Source: an uncultured Massilia sp.
GTDB taxonomy: Bacteria; Pseudomonadota; Gammaproteobacteria; Burkholderiales; Burkholderiaceae_D
Assembly (NCBI GenBank): GCA_913778765.1
Contig: CAJYXO010000122.1
Coordinates: forward strand, 1 to 64,000
Length of the DNA: 64,000 bases
Direction of reading: 5' to 3'
Positions 8,345 through 18,400 of this stretch are shown here, piece after piece. How positions within the stretch are numbered: position 1 is the first letter of the stretch; every line of letters starts with the position of its first letter. Below the pieces are notes generated by a model. It saw nothing but the letters and a program-made list of their open reading frames with translations, made no database searches and was not told the DNA's origin. The position numbers and the translations under genes are program-made.

Positions 8345-9289
8345 ATGAAGCTGTATCGCGAAGAATTTGGCTGGGCCGAGCGGCTGGTCGCTGCCGCCAC
8401 CCCGTCGATCACGCTGGACTCGGCGGTGCCCTCCCACCTGTCACGCCTGCCGCTGCTGCGCGAACGGCTCAAGATCCGCGTGCGCGCCCTGCTGCATCCG
8501 CAGCAGACGCCGGCCTGGCTGCATCTGCTGAATTCCCATCCGGCGTTTTCGGACTACGTGCGCAATTGTCCGCGCTTCCTTTACAAGGTCTACCGGCCCT
8601 ACATCAGCCATGTCATGCGCCCGGCAGACAGGCTGGCGGCGATCCAGGCCCATTACGAGTTCATCTTCCACCGCGGCCTCGGCCAGATGGTGGCGCGCGC
8701 CAGCCTGGGGCCGGTGCTGCTGGCATCCACCCTGGGCAAGAGCGGCCTGCCCTACGAAATCCAGCTGCGCACGGTAAACATGTTCGACCGCGAAGGCGAG
8801 CTGGTGCTCCAGTTGGCGCAGGACGGCAAGGTGATCTATACGGTCGCCTTCACAGTGGCGCCGCGCGCCGGCCGGCCCGCCGTCAGTATCGGCTGCGTCC
8901 AGGGCGGCAAGACGGCGGACGCGCGCGAAGCGATCCGCCTGGCCACCCGCGATTTGCACGGCCTGCGCCCGAAGCAGCTGATGGTGAGCCTGGTGCGCCA
9001 GCTCGGCTTCGAATACGGCTGCGAACGCCTGCACCTGGTATCGAACCGCAACCGCGTGATCTACAAGGCGATCCGCCACGGCCGCGTGCTGGCCGACTAC
9101 GACCTGCTGTGGGAAGAACTGGGCGCGCAAAAGAACGCCGGCGGCGACTACGAACTCGACTGCGCACCGGTGCCGGCGCCGGACCTGGAAGCGATCCCCT
9201 CGAAAAAGCGCTCGGAAGCCAGGAAGCGCCATGAACTGCTGCAGGCGCTGGCGGCGGATGTGTGCATCAACCTGCGCGCCCGCGACTAA
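8345..9289 (+). CDS. VirK/YbjX family protein (DUF535)
   Basis: A 314-residue protein of the VirK/YbjX (DUF535) family. The family is linked in enterobacteria to envelope stress and antimicrobial-peptide resistance, and to virulence-factor handling in Shigella; its biochemical action is not settled. Seen here: the family's central text ending in VSIGCVQGGKTADAREAIR and the block LHGLRPKQLMVSLVRQLG, then YDLLWEELGA near the C-terminus. There is no signal peptide or membrane segment, so it is probably cytoplasmic. The gene stands alone between two groups of GGGGTCAGA repeats, and the LPS genes downstream run in the opposite direction. The upstream 110 bases are AT-rich compared with the surroundings. 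Confidence 0.85.
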   Translation: MKLYREEFGWAERLVAAATPSITLDSAVPSHLSRLPLLRERLKIRVRALLHPQQTPAWLHLLNSHPAFSDYVRNCPRFLYKVYRPYISHVMRPADRLAAIQAHYEFIFHRGLGQMVARASLGPVLLASTLGKSGLPYEIQLRTVNMFDREGELVLQLAQDGKVIYTVAFTVAPRAGRPAVSIGCVQGGKTADAREAIRLATRDLHGLRPKQLMVSLVRQLGFEYGCERLHLVSNRNRVIYKAIRHGRVLADYDLLWEELGAQKNAGGDYELDCAPVPAPDLEAIPSKKRSEARKRHELLQALAADVCINLRARD

Positions 9290-9290
9290 A

Positions 9291-9463
9291 AATCGGGGTC
9301 AGAAAAATCGGGGTCAGAGCACTTTTTGTGGCAATAGCCCGATGGTATTCCCGCGTGCTGCGCTTTTCCCGACAGGGTGTCAGGCTTCGACGAGAAGATG
9401 TGCGTAGCAAGACGTTGGGTTTGCCAGCAGGACCATGCCCAAAAAAGTGATCTGACCCCGAAT
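9291..9463. repeat. GGGGTCAGA repeats, tandem and inverted
   Basis: AATCGGGGTCAGA occurs twice in tandem with a 15-base period (9291-9303 and 9306-9318), immediately after the VirK stop. The inverted form TCTGACCCCGAAT follows at 9451-9463. The 130 bases between them hold no credible gene. The arrangement resembles REP-type or transposase-end repeats; no transposase is present in the window. Confidence 0.65.
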
Positions 9464-9465
9464 TT

Positions 9466-10512
9466 TCATCGACGCGCCAGGATCGGCGCCAGTTCGCTCC
9501 ATACCCTGTCCACGCTCATCTTGTTCATGCAGTCGTGGTGTCCCAGCGGGCATTCGCGCTTGCGGCAGGGCGAGCATTCGAGGCGCAGCGAGACGGTGCG
9601 GGCCACTTCCGACAGCGGCGGCGCGTAGTTCGGGTCGGTCGAGCCGTACAGAGCCACCACCGGGCGGTTCAGGGCCGAGGCGATGTGCAGAAGGCCGGAG
9701 TCGTTCGAGACCACGGCGCGCGCCTGCGCCAGCAGGGCGATGGCGTCGTCGAGCGAGGTCTGGCCGGCCAGGTTGTGGATGACGCCGGCGGCCGGGCCGG
9801 CCTCGGACTGCACCACGTCGCAGGTCTCACGGTCGTTCGGCGATCCCAGCAGCGCGATCTGCACGCCCGGCAGGGTCTCGGCCACGCGCGCGGCCAGCTG
9901 GGCGTAGTGGGCCGGCGGCCAGCGCTTGGCGATGCCGAACTCGGCGCCCGGGGCGAAGGCCACCAGCGGGCGCTCGAGATGGATGCCGAGGCGGTCGGCG
10001 ACGGCTTCGGTTTCCTCGCCGGCGACCACCAGCGACGGCCGCGTCAGCTGGCCCGGCAGCGGCAGCTCGGGCTCGCGCGCCAGCGCCGCATAGAACGGCA
10101 CCATCGAGCGCGGCGGCGTGTCGTCGTGGTGCATCACGTTGACCATCCCGTAGCGCATTTCGCCCTTGTAGCCGACCCGGCGCGGAATCCGCGCCAGCCA
10201 CGGGATCAGCGCGTACTTCAGGGTGTTCGGCAGCACGTAGGCGTCGCGGTAGCCGCGCTGGCGCAGCACGCTGGCCGTCTTCAGGCGCTCGCCCAGCTGC
10301 AGGGCGCGATGCCGGAACGGCGTCACCATGATGTGGTCGGCTTCGCGGATGCGCTTCCACACCGGCACCACCTGCGGCGGCGCCAGCACGTCGATCGGGC
10401 GCTCCGGATGGGCCTGCTTGAGCAGGCGCAGCAGGGGCTGGGCCATCACCGCGTCGCCGATCCAGTTCGGCGAAATGACGAGGGTACGGTCCTGGAGGTT
10501 CATCTCGCTCAT
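9466..10512 (-). CDS. waaF: LPS heptosyltransferase II
   Basis: A 348-residue cytoplasmic, membrane-associated GT9 enzyme that adds the second heptose of the LPS inner core from ADP-heptose. Seen: N-terminal LVISPNWIGDAVMAQPLLR, the acceptor-side PNTLKYALIPW, AFAPGAEFGIAKRWP, and the donor-site stretch VVSNDSGLLHIASALNRP, with the Cys-rich tail SPCRKRECPLGHHDCM typical of WaaF. The ATG at 10512 overlaps the stop of msbA as ATGA, so the two are coupled. Upstream in-frame sequence is a shadow of msbA. The gene ends next to the REP-like repeats. Heptosyltransferase I and III are closest alternatives, but the tail and size favour WaaF. Confidence 0.93.
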   Translation of the reverse strand: MSEMNLQDRTLVISPNWIGDAVMAQPLLRLLKQAHPERPIDVLAPPQVVPVWKRIREADHIMVTPFRHRALQLGERLKTASVLRQRGYRDAYVLPNTLKYALIPWLARIPRRVGYKGEMRYGMVNVMHHDDTPPRSMVPFYAALAREPELPLPGQLTRPSLVVAGEETEAVADRLGIHLERPLVAFAPGAEFGIAKRWPPAHYAQLAARVAETLPGVQIALLGSPNDRETCDVVQSEAGPAAGVIHNLAGQTSLDDAIALLAQARAVVSNDSGLLHIASALNRPVVALYGSTDPNYAPPLSEVARTVSLRLECSPCRKRECPLGHHDCMNKMSVDRVWSELAPILARR

Positions 10513-12254
10513 ACCGTTTCCGCCGGCGCCGTGAACTGCAGCCGGTACAGGTTGGCGTAAGGGCCGCCCTGGGCCAGCAGTTCCTCGTGGGTGCCCTGCT
10601 CGACGATGCGGCCGCGCTCCATCACGACGATGCGGTCGGCGCGTTCGATGGTCGACAGGCGGTGCGCGACCACGAAGGTGGTGCGGCCCGCCATCAGGGT
10701 GTCGAGCGCGGCCTGCACCGCGCGCTCGGATTCGTTGTCGAGGGCGGAGGTCGCTTCGTCGAGGATCAGGATCGGCGCATCCTTGTAGATGGCGCGCGCG
10801 ATCGCCACGCGCTGGCGCTGGCCGCCGGACAGGCGCATGCCGTTCTCGCCGATCATGGTCTCGACGCCTTCCGGCAGGCGCGCCACGACGTCGTCCAGGT
10901 GCGCCGCCTTGATCGCCGCGGCCAGGCGCGCGTAGTCGACTTCCTCGACGCCATAGGCGATGTTGGCCTTCAGGGTGTCGTCGAACAGCACCACGTTCTG
11001 GCTCACCAGCGCCATCTGGGCGCGCAGGCTGGGCAGCTGGATGTCCTGGTAGGGCACGCCGTCCAGCAGGATGCGTCCGCTTTCCGGCTCGTAGAAACGG
11101 GTGACGAGGTTGACGAAGGTCGACTTGCCGCCGCCCGACATGCCGACCAGGGCCACGGTCTGGCCCGGTTTGGCCTCGAGCGAGACGCCGTCCAGCGCCG
11201 GCGCCATCGCGTTCGGGTAACGGAACACCACGTTCTCGAAGCGCACCTGGCCTTGCGTACGGGCCAATACCTTCGTGCCCGGATCGTGCTCGACCGGTTC
11301 GTCGATCAGCTGGAACACGGTCTCGGCGGCGGCGATCCCGCGCTGCATCGGACCGTTCACTTCGGCCAGCGCCTTCAGCGGTGTCAGCAGCATCAGCATC
11401 ATGGCGACGAACTTGGTGAAGTCCCCGGCCGACATGTTGGCCTGCAGCGCGAGCACCACCACCACCGACAGCGACAGCGAGGTGGCGATCTGGGTCACCG
11501 GCGTCGTGGCGGCGAAGGCCACCGTCATGCGCTGCGAGAAGCCGCGCAGGGCTTCGCTGCGCTGGAAGAAGCGGCGGTTTTCGTAGCGTTCGCCGGAGAA
11601 CACGCGGATCACCTGGTGGCCGCGCGCGGCTTCCTCGACCACCTGGGTCATCTCGGCGGTGACGCGCTGGTTCTCGCGGTTCAGGTGGCGCAGGCGCTTG
11701 CTGGTCGTGCGGACGATCACGGCGGTCAGCGGCACCACGACGACCGCCACCAGGGTCAGCTGCCAGTTCGTGTACAGCAGCGAAGCCAGCAGGCCAATCA
11801 CGACCAGGGTGTCGCGCACGAAGGCGATGAACACGGACTGGATCATGTCGACCACCTGGCGCACGTCGCCCACCACGGTGTTGATCACCTTGCCGGTCGA
11901 CTCCTCGTGGAAGCGCGCCACCGGCAAGCGCAGCAGGCGCTCGAAGGCCTGCGCGCGCAGGTCGTTCGTGACCCGGCTCAGCACCCAGTTGTTGTAATAG
12001 GCGGTGGCGAAGGTGCCGATGCCGCGCAGGACGAAGATCGACACCAGCACGCCCGGGATCCACCACAGGCTGAACGGCACCTTGTTGTTGAAGCCCTTGT
12101 CCATCAGCAGCTTGAGTGCTTCGCCCAGCAGCGGCTGGGTCGCGGCGGTCAGCGCCATCGCCAGCAGCGACAGGAAGGCCCGCCCGCGATAGGGTTTCAG
12201 GATCGCCCAGAGGCGCTTGATGATGATACGGTTATCCAATTTTATCTTTCGCAT
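10509..12254 (-). CDS. msbA: Lipid A flippase MsbA (ABC transporter)
   Basis: A 581-residue half-transporter that, as a dimer, flips lipid A-core across the inner membrane using ATP. Residues about 20-315 hold six membrane helices. The ATPase domain follows: Walker A GMSGGGKST near 370, the Q-loop, signature LSGGQRQRVAIARA near 475, Walker B ILILDEATSALD, and the switch histidine in VAHRLSTIERADRI. Length and order match MsbA. It starts within the 3' end of waaL (23-bp overlap) and overlaps waaF by 4 bp, giving a waaL-msbA-waaF operon that puts flipping, core assembly and O-antigen ligation together. Confidence 0.93.
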   Translation of the reverse strand: MRKIKLDNRIIIKRLWAILKPYRGRAFLSLLAMALTAATQPLLGEALKLLMDKGFNNKVPFSLWWIPGVLVSIFVLRGIGTFATAYYNNWVLSRVTNDLRAQAFERLLRLPVARFHEESTGKVINTVVGDVRQVVDMIQSVFIAFVRDTLVVIGLLASLLYTNWQLTLVAVVVVPLTAVIVRTTSKRLRHLNRENQRVTAEMTQVVEEAARGHQVIRVFSGERYENRRFFQRSEALRGFSQRMTVAFAATTPVTQIATSLSLSVVVVLALQANMSAGDFTKFVAMMLMLLTPLKALAEVNGPMQRGIAAAETVFQLIDEPVEHDPGTKVLARTQGQVRFENVVFRYPNAMAPALDGVSLEAKPGQTVALVGMSGGGKSTFVNLVTRFYEPESGRILLDGVPYQDIQLPSLRAQMALVSQNVVLFDDTLKANIAYGVEEVDYARLAAAIKAAHLDDVVARLPEGVETMIGENGMRLSGGQRQRVAIARAIYKDAPILILDEATSALDNESERAVQAALDTLMAGRTTFVVAHRLSTIERADRIVVMERGRIVEQGTHEELLAQGGPYANLYRLQFTAPAETV

Positions 12255-13473
12255 TCAGGCAGAAGCCCATGAGCACGAACACCATGAGCGCGTAGAACAG
12301 ACTGCCTTTCATCGACCAGAAAATCACCTCGGTCAATCCGAAGCACACATAACTGGCCACTACCAATATGCCTGCCAGCGCGAGCGCCGCCTGCGGCGTG
12401 CCCGTGCCGGCGCGCAGCGCGCGCGCGAAGAACAGCAGCGGCGCCGCCAGGATCGCAACCCACAAGGCGAAACCGACCACGCCGCCCTTCACCAATTCCT
12501 GCAAACCATCATTATGCAGGTGCGGCAGCGTCAATACCACCGGGTCGAGCCTGCCTTCATGCGCAAATTCGGCCAGACGCACCCGCGCAGCCTGGAAATC
12601 CATCCCCAGCAGCGGGTGTTCGGCGACCAGCATGGCCGCCCCCTTCCACAGTTCGAGCCGGGTGCCGACCCGGGTGCCGACGAAGCCGCCGTCGAACCAG
12701 GCGCGGACGTCGCTCACGCCTTCGTCGAAGCGCGCCTGCATGCCGGTGGCCGGCGTGAACCAGACCGCCAGCAGCACCACCGCGCCCACCGCCAGCAGGG
12801 CGCGCACGCCCCTCGCCCGGATGCCGCGCGTATGGCGCAGGAACAGCGGCGCGGCGACCAGCAGCGCCAGCCAGCCGCCGCGGGAACCGGTCAGCAGCGA
12901 GGCGCCCAGCCCGGCCAGCGCGCCGACCGCCGCCAGCGCGGCCTGGCGCGGATTGCTGCGCATGTCGATCGCGGCCGTCACCGACAGCAGCGCCAGCAGC
13001 AAGGCCAGGTCGCCGAAGGTGATCGCATTGATCAGGCCGCCCGGACGCTCGATGCCCAGCGCCAGCCGCTGCCAGGCCACGAAGGGCAAGGCCGCCAGCG
13101 CGCCGCCGATCACGCCCCACCACAGCATGCGCCGGGGCGGACGCGCGGCCAGGATCACGGCCAGGGCAGTGACCGCGAAGAACATGCGTGCAGGCTTTTC
13201 TACCGTGTTCATTTTCGCCCCGCGCACCAAAGCGCAGCCCAGCACGAACAGGAAGTACAGAAGAAAGGCTAGCACGACCCAGCGCACCTGCGGCCAGTGG
13301 TGCACCAGCGCGTCCCGGCACGGCTTGAACGAGATCAAAGCAGTGGCCAGGAACAGGAAACTACCAAGACTGACGCCGAACAGGGTGACGAGGCTTAGAA
13401 ATGGAAACAGGAAGGCCAGGGATCCGGTCCAGAGCTGCACCGGATCCCGCGTGTTCGTCAGATTACTGTTCAT
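12232..13473 (-). CDS. waaL: O-antigen ligase family protein (WaaL-like)
   Basis: A 413-residue polytopic inner-membrane protein with about 10-12 hydrophobic helices and a larger periplasmic stretch (about residues 230-330). That stretch has the ligase-type text HPLLGMDFQAARVRLAEFA and HNDGLQELVKGG; the HN-x-x-LQ region is the conserved end of the Wzy_C/WaaL domain. It should join undecaprenyl-linked O-antigen to lipid A-core at the periplasmic face. The ATG at 13473 is preferred because the longer frame (to 13566) would run into the divergent glycosyltransferase. The Wzy polymerase family is similar; the LPS context favours a ligase. Confidence 0.8.
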   Translation of the reverse strand: MNSNLTNTRDPVQLWTGSLAFLFPFLSLVTLFGVSLGSFLFLATALISFKPCRDALVHHWPQVRWVVLAFLLYFLFVLGCALVRGAKMNTVEKPARMFFAVTALAVILAARPPRRMLWWGVIGGALAALPFVAWQRLALGIERPGGLINAITFGDLALLLALLSVTAAIDMRSNPRQAALAAVGALAGLGASLLTGSRGGWLALLVAAPLFLRHTRGIRARGVRALLAVGAVVLLAVWFTPATGMQARFDEGVSDVRAWFDGGFVGTRVGTRLELWKGAAMLVAEHPLLGMDFQAARVRLAEFAHEGRLDPVVLTLPHLHNDGLQELVKGGVVGFALWVAILAAPLLFFARALRAGTGTPQAALALAGILVVASYVCFGLTEVIFWSMKGSLFYALMVFVLMGFCLNAKDKIG

Positions 13474-13528
13474 TCGTGTTCTTGTGGGATACTCATGCCC
13501 CTGAATACAGCAGTGTACATCGGACCCT

Positions 13529-14353
13529 ATGCGGCATGCACAGACAATCTCGGTCGTGATCACCACCTACAACCGGCCGGACGCGCTGGAGGCGGTGGTG
13601 CGGGCATGTTTCATGCAGAGCGACAAAAATTTCGAAATCATTATCGCTGATGATGGCTCGACTGCCAACACACGCGACTGTGTGGAAAGGCTTTCAGAGG
13701 GCGCGCCGATGCCGGTTCGCCACGTCTGGCAGCCCGACCAGGGCTTCCGCGCGGCGATGGCGCGCAACCGCGGCACCCTCGCGGCGCGCGGCGACTACAT
13801 CGTTTTCCTGGACGGCGACTGCATTCCGCAGCGCGATTTCATCGCCCGTCACCGCGCCTTGTCCGAGCCCGGCTGCCTGGTATCCGGCAGCCGCATCCTG
13901 ATGAGCGAGCGCCTGACCCGGCGAGTTCTTGAACAGGGCATCGCGCTCCCGGCCACCGGCGCCGCCACCCGCCTGGCCTGGCGCCTGCGCGGCGACCTGA
14001 ACAAGACTTTGCAACTGGGCCTGCGCTGGCCCGACCTGGGGCGCATACGCAACAGTTTCTCCTGGCGCCGCATCAAGAGCTGCAATCTGGCGGTCTGGCG
14101 CAGCGACCTGGAAAGGGTGAACGGCTTCGACGAAAGCTTCACGGGCTGGGGCCACGAGGATTCCGACCTGGTGGTCCGCCTGTTCCACGCCGGCGTCAAG
14201 CGCAAGGACGGCGCCTTCGCCACCGAGGTCTTCCATCTGTGGCACCGGGAGGCGCAGCGGGACCAGGAATCGAGCAACCGAAAAGTCGTATTGGAACGCG
14301 CCGAGGCAAAAGTCACGCAGGCAACGATCGGATTACGGGAGCATATGGCCTAG
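13529..14353 (+). CDS. Glycosyltransferase family 2
   Basis: A 274-residue cytoplasmic GT-A transferase. The N-terminus has SVVITTYNRPDALEAVV, then DDGSTANT and the metal-binding DxD as FLDGDCIPQ near residue 94. The C-terminal part contains the acceptor motif FTGWGHEDSDLVVRLFHAG, a Glyco_transf_7C-type segment. It diverges from waaL across 55 bases, so it probably adds an LPS core or O-antigen sugar. Sugar and acceptor cannot be read from sequence. Confidence 0.88.
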   Translation: MRHAQTISVVITTYNRPDALEAVVRACFMQSDKNFEIIIADDGSTANTRDCVERLSEGAPMPVRHVWQPDQGFRAAMARNRGTLAARGDYIVFLDGDCIPQRDFIARHRALSEPGCLVSGSRILMSERLTRRVLEQGIALPATGAATRLAWRLRGDLNKTLQLGLRWPDLGRIRNSFSWRRIKSCNLAVWRSDLERVNGFDESFTGWGHEDSDLVVRLFHAGVKRKDGAFATEVFHLWHREAQRDQESSNRKVVLERAEAKVTQATIGLREHMA

Positions 14354-14376
14354 GGTGGGCTCCCCGAGCCCACCCT
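14352..14376. terminator. Hairpin between convergent GT2 and porin genes
   Basis: AGGGTGGGCT (14352-14361) pairs perfectly with AGCCCACCCT (14367-14376) around the loop CCCCG. It starts inside the GT2 stop codon and ends 8 bases before the porin gene's stop on the other strand. There is no T-run; it could serve both genes as a bidirectional block. Confidence 0.55.
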
Positions 14377-14384
14377 GCGAACAT

Positions 14385-15239
14385 TCAAAAGGTGTACGAC
14401 GCCGCCACCCCGATGGTCCACTGGTTCTCGTTGCCATGCCGGTCGACCACCGGGCTGTCCTTGGCGTCGCCCAGCAGCTTCTCGTAGCGGCCGGCCAGGC
14501 TGATCAGCCAGTTCGGATCGACCTGGGAGCTGAGCGAGAACGGGATCTTGATCGAGGTGAGCCCGCTCGACGCGGTGTAGGGGACGCCGTTCCGCTCCGG
14601 ATACAGCAGCAAGTCGCTGCCGTGGACGCCGAAATAGCGGTCGTTGAAGTGGTCGCTGGCCCAGAACAGGCCGAAGCCGATCGTGCCCAGCAACGGCTTG
14701 CCGCCCAGCCCCGAGGCGAAAGGATGGAAATAGGTCGCCCGGACGTTGCCGGTGGCGCCGTCGTAGACGCCGTTGGTATTCCAGGTCAGGTCGCCCTGGA
14801 ACACCACCTTGTGCAGCGGGTTGGCGTCGAGCGGCATGTGGTAGGCCACGAAGGCGCCGAGCTCGGTGGCGCTGGCGACCGGCTGCATGCGCTTGACGGT
14901 CTCGTTGTCGACGTCGTCGTCGCGCCGCTGGCGCCAGCGCAGCAGCGGGCCGGCCCGCCATTCCTTCACCGGCGAGACGTTCAGCCGGATCTCGGGGCCG
15001 ATCACCTGCACGTACATCGGATAGCCCCAGGCGTCGAAGTTATAGTGGACCAATGGTGCGGCGCGGGCTTCGTTCTTGTCGGAACCGTAGAAGTCGGGGA
15101 CCGAGAATACCCCGAGGCCGATCAGGTTGGTCTCGCCGCTGAACTGCATGGGATAGAGTTCCTGCGCCGCGGCGCCGTGACTGAACATCATCGCGGCCGT
15201 TGCTGCAAGGCCCGCGCCCACTAGCTTGGATTTGCTCAT
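14385..15239 (-). CDS. MipA/OmpV family outer-membrane protein
   Basis: A 284-residue outer-membrane barrel. It has a cleavable signal peptide (ATAAMMFSHGAAAQ, cut about residue 23-25) and then the family hallmark FSVPDFYGSDKNEARAAPLV. Alternating strands follow, ending with a terminal aromatic residue (AASYTF), as expected for BamA-dependent insertion. MipA/OmpV proteins include an MltA-interacting scaffold of murein synthesis and small porins; the exact role here is open. The ATG at 15239 has a perfect AGGAGG ribosome site, so an upstream in-frame ATG is rejected. Confidence 0.9.
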   Translation of the reverse strand: MSKSKLVGAGLAATAAMMFSHGAAAQELYPMQFSGETNLIGLGVFSVPDFYGSDKNEARAAPLVHYNFDAWGYPMYVQVIGPEIRLNVSPVKEWRAGPLLRWRQRRDDDVDNETVKRMQPVASATELGAFVAYHMPLDANPLHKVVFQGDLTWNTNGVYDGATGNVRATYFHPFASGLGGKPLLGTIGFGLFWASDHFNDRYFGVHGSDLLLYPERNGVPYTASSGLTSIKIPFSLSSQVDPNWLISLAGRYEKLLGDAKDSPVVDRHGNENQWTIGVAASYTF

Positions 15240-15456
15240 GCTCGCCTCCTGGTAAGTTGTGACGTGACGGCTCGTATGCGTGCTGGGTCGATGCAAGCCA
15301 TCCTACGGGGAGAGGTCGCTAAAGCTGTTTGCGCCGTCTCAATAGCGCGGGATGAACTTTATGCAGCTTCAGCGGTACACGACGCTGCCCAGAGGGAGGA
15401 CATGGCGCGCCGGCGTGGAGAAAGCCGGCCCCATGTGCAGGCGGGAATGTGGCGAT

Positions 15457-15484
15457 GCCGCCACAGGCTCGCGCCTGCGGCGGC
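15457..15484 (-). terminator. Hairpin downstream of dnaE
   Basis: GCCGCCACAGGC (15457-15468) and GCCTGCGGCGGC (15473-15484) form a 12-bp stem with one mismatch and a 4-nt loop, 15 bases past the dnaE stop. No T-run follows, so its terminator role is tentative. Confidence 0.4.
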
Positions 15485-15498
15485 TCGAACCGGCAAAG

Positions 15499-18400
15499 TC
15501 AATATTCGACGGCCACTGCCGATGCGCCAAGCTGGAGCTCGAGCGCGTACTTCAGCTCGTCGGACGGGGCCACCCGCCAGTCGTCGCCGAGCTGCACCAC
15601 GCAGGGAATGCCCTGCGGCGTGACGCGCAGGCTGACCGGCAGGCCCCCTTCCTGGCGGTAGGGCTGCAGGATCTCGGCCAGTTTGCCCGGCTGGACGGTG
15701 CACGCCATGTCCATTTCCAGCTTGTGGCCGTACTGGATGCGCGCCTCGGCGATGCCGAAGGCCTTTTCGGCGGTAATGCGCAGGCCGCCGTTGAAGCGGT
15801 CTTCCGACACCTTGCCGACCACCAGCAGGAACTCGTCTTCGCGGAAGATGTTCTTGTTGGTTTCGAACAGCTCGTTGTAGATCGTCACCTCGACCACCGA
15901 GGTCTTGTCATCCAGGGTCACGATCAGGATCTTGCCGCGCTGGGTCAGCTGGGTGCGCACGCCGGTGATCACGCCGCACAGCATGCGCGGGTCGCGCGAC
16001 GGCTCCAGGTCCTTCAGCTTGGTCTTGGCGAACCGCCGCACTTCAGCTTGGTAGGAGTCGAACATGTGGCCCGACAGGTAGTAGCCGAGCGCGGTCTTTT
16101 CTTCCGACAGTTTCTGGCGGTCGGTCCAGGGCGTCGCCTTGACGTACTCGGGCGGGGCCACGAGGTCGGAATCGTCGCCGCCGAACAGGCTGACCTGGTT
16201 GGCGGCGGCCGCGGCCTGGCCGGCCGCTTCCATCGCGAAGCCGACCGTGGCCAGCAGCACCGCGCGGTCGACGCCGAAGCAATCCATCGCGCCGGCGCGG
16301 ATCAGCGACTCGATGGTGCGGCGGTTGATCTGCTTGCGGTCCACGCGCAGGCAGAAGTCGAACAGGTCCTTGAACTTGCCGCCGCCGCTCCGCGCCGCGA
16401 TGATGGCTTCGATCGCGCCCTGGCCGGCGCCCTTCACGCCGCCCAGGCCGTAGCGGATGTTCGACACCTGCTTGCCCGTCACGGAGCGCGGCGGACCTTC
16501 CGGCGTGAAGCGGAACTGCGATTCGTTGACGTCCGGCGGCAGGATGGTCAGCTTGCAGACGTCGATCGCATCCTCGACCAGGATCTTGATCTTGTCCGTG
16601 TCTTCCATCGCCAGCGACATGTTGGCTGCCATGAACGCGGCGGTGTGGTGCACCTTCAGGTAGGCCGTGTGATACGACAGCAGCGCATAGGCGGCGGCGT
16701 GCGACTTGTTGAAGCCGTAGCCCGCGAACTTTTCCATCAGGTCGAAGATCTCGTCGGCCTTTTCGGTGCTGAGGCCGTCCTTGGCGGCGCCGGCGCGGAA
16801 GATCTCGCGGTGCTCCGCCATTTCCTCGGCCTTCTTCTTGCCCATCGCGCGGCGCAGCATGTCCGCGCCGCCCAGCGAGTAGCCGCCGACGATCTGCGCC
16901 ATCTGCATCACCTGCTCCTGGTAGACCATGATGCCGTAGGTCTCGGACAGGATGGACTCGGTGCGCGGGTCCGGGTAGTCGAATTTCTCGCCGTGCTTGC
17001 GTTTGCAGAAGTCCGGGATCAGGTCCATCGGGCCCGGCCGGTACAGCGCCACCAGCGCGATGATGTCCTCGAAGCGGTCGGGACGCGCATCCTTCAGCAT
17101 GCCCTGCATGCCGCGCGATTCGAGCTGGAACACGGCGACGGTTTTCGCTTCCGTCAGCAGCTTGTACGAAGGCCGGTCGGTCAGCGGCAGCGATTCGAGG
17201 TTGAAGCCGGCATCCTGCGGATCGAGCGCGCGGATGTAGTTCACGGCGCGGTCGAGAATGGTCAGCGTGGTCAGGCCCAAGAAGTCGAACTTCACCAGGC
17301 CGGCGGCTTCGACGTCGTCCTTGTCGTACTGCGACACCACGCCGGCGTCGCCGCCCTGGGTGTACAGCGGGCAGAAGTCGGTCAGCTTGCCGGGGGCGAT
17401 CAGCACGCCGCCGGCGTGCATGCCGATGTTACGGGTGATGCCCTCGACCTGCTGGGCAAGATCCAGCAGCTGCTTCACTTCTTCCTCGTTCTCGAGGCGC
17501 TCCTTGAGCATCGGTTCTTCTTCGATCGCTTCGGCGATCGACACCGGCTTGCCCGGCTTGAACGGGATCAGTTTCGAGATGCCGTCGCAGAAGGTGTAGC
17601 CGAAGTCCATCACGCGGCCGACGTCGCGGATCGCGCCTTTCGCCGCCATGGTGCCGAAGGTGGCGATCTGCGAGACCGCGTCGCGGCCGTACAGGTCCTT
17701 CACGTGCTGGATGACGAGTTCGCGCTTTTCCTGGCAGAAGTCGATGTCGAAGTCGGGCATCGAGACGCGTTCCGGGTTCAGGAAGCGCTCGAACAGCAGG
17801 TTGTACTTCAGCGGATCGAGGTCCGTGATCTTCAGCGCGTAGGCGACCAGCGAGCCGGCGCCCGAGCCGCGGCCCGGGCCGATCGGCACGCCGTTGTTCT
17901 TGCCCCACTGGATGAACTCCGCCACGATCAGGAAGTAGCCCGGGAACTTCATCTTGATGATGGTGTTGTTCTCGAACTCCAGGCGCGCCTCGTAGCGCGG
18001 GCGCTCCTTTTCGCGTTGTTCCGGATCCGGGAACAGCTGGAGCAGGCGCTCTTCCAGGCCCTTTTTCGTTTCCGCGACCAGGAATTCGTCGATGGTCATG
18101 CCCGGGGTCGGGAAGTTCGGCAGCTGCGGCTTGCCCAGCGTCAGGGTGACGTTGCAGCGCTTGGCGATTTCGACGGAGTTGGCGAGCGCGCCCGGCAGGT
18201 CCTTGAACAGCTCGGCCATCTCGTCCTGGGACTTGAAGCACATGTTCTCGTTGAAGCGGCGCACGCGCTTGGCGTTGGCCAGCATCTCGCCCTCGGCGAT
18301 ACAGACGCGCGCTTCGTGGGCGATGAATTCGTCCTTGCTGATGAACTGCACCGGGTGGGTCGCCACCACCGGCAGGCCCAGACGGCCGGCCAGCGCCACC

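Noticed and set aside
8333-8348. A fourth CRP-like site (TGTGATCTGATCATGA) at the VirK gene
   Set aside because: Only the left half matches, and it overlaps the start codon. It does not have the TCACA half seen in the three accepted boxes.
9291-9463. An insertion sequence between virK and waaF
   Set aside because: There are repeats but no transposase frame and no target duplication that I can identify.
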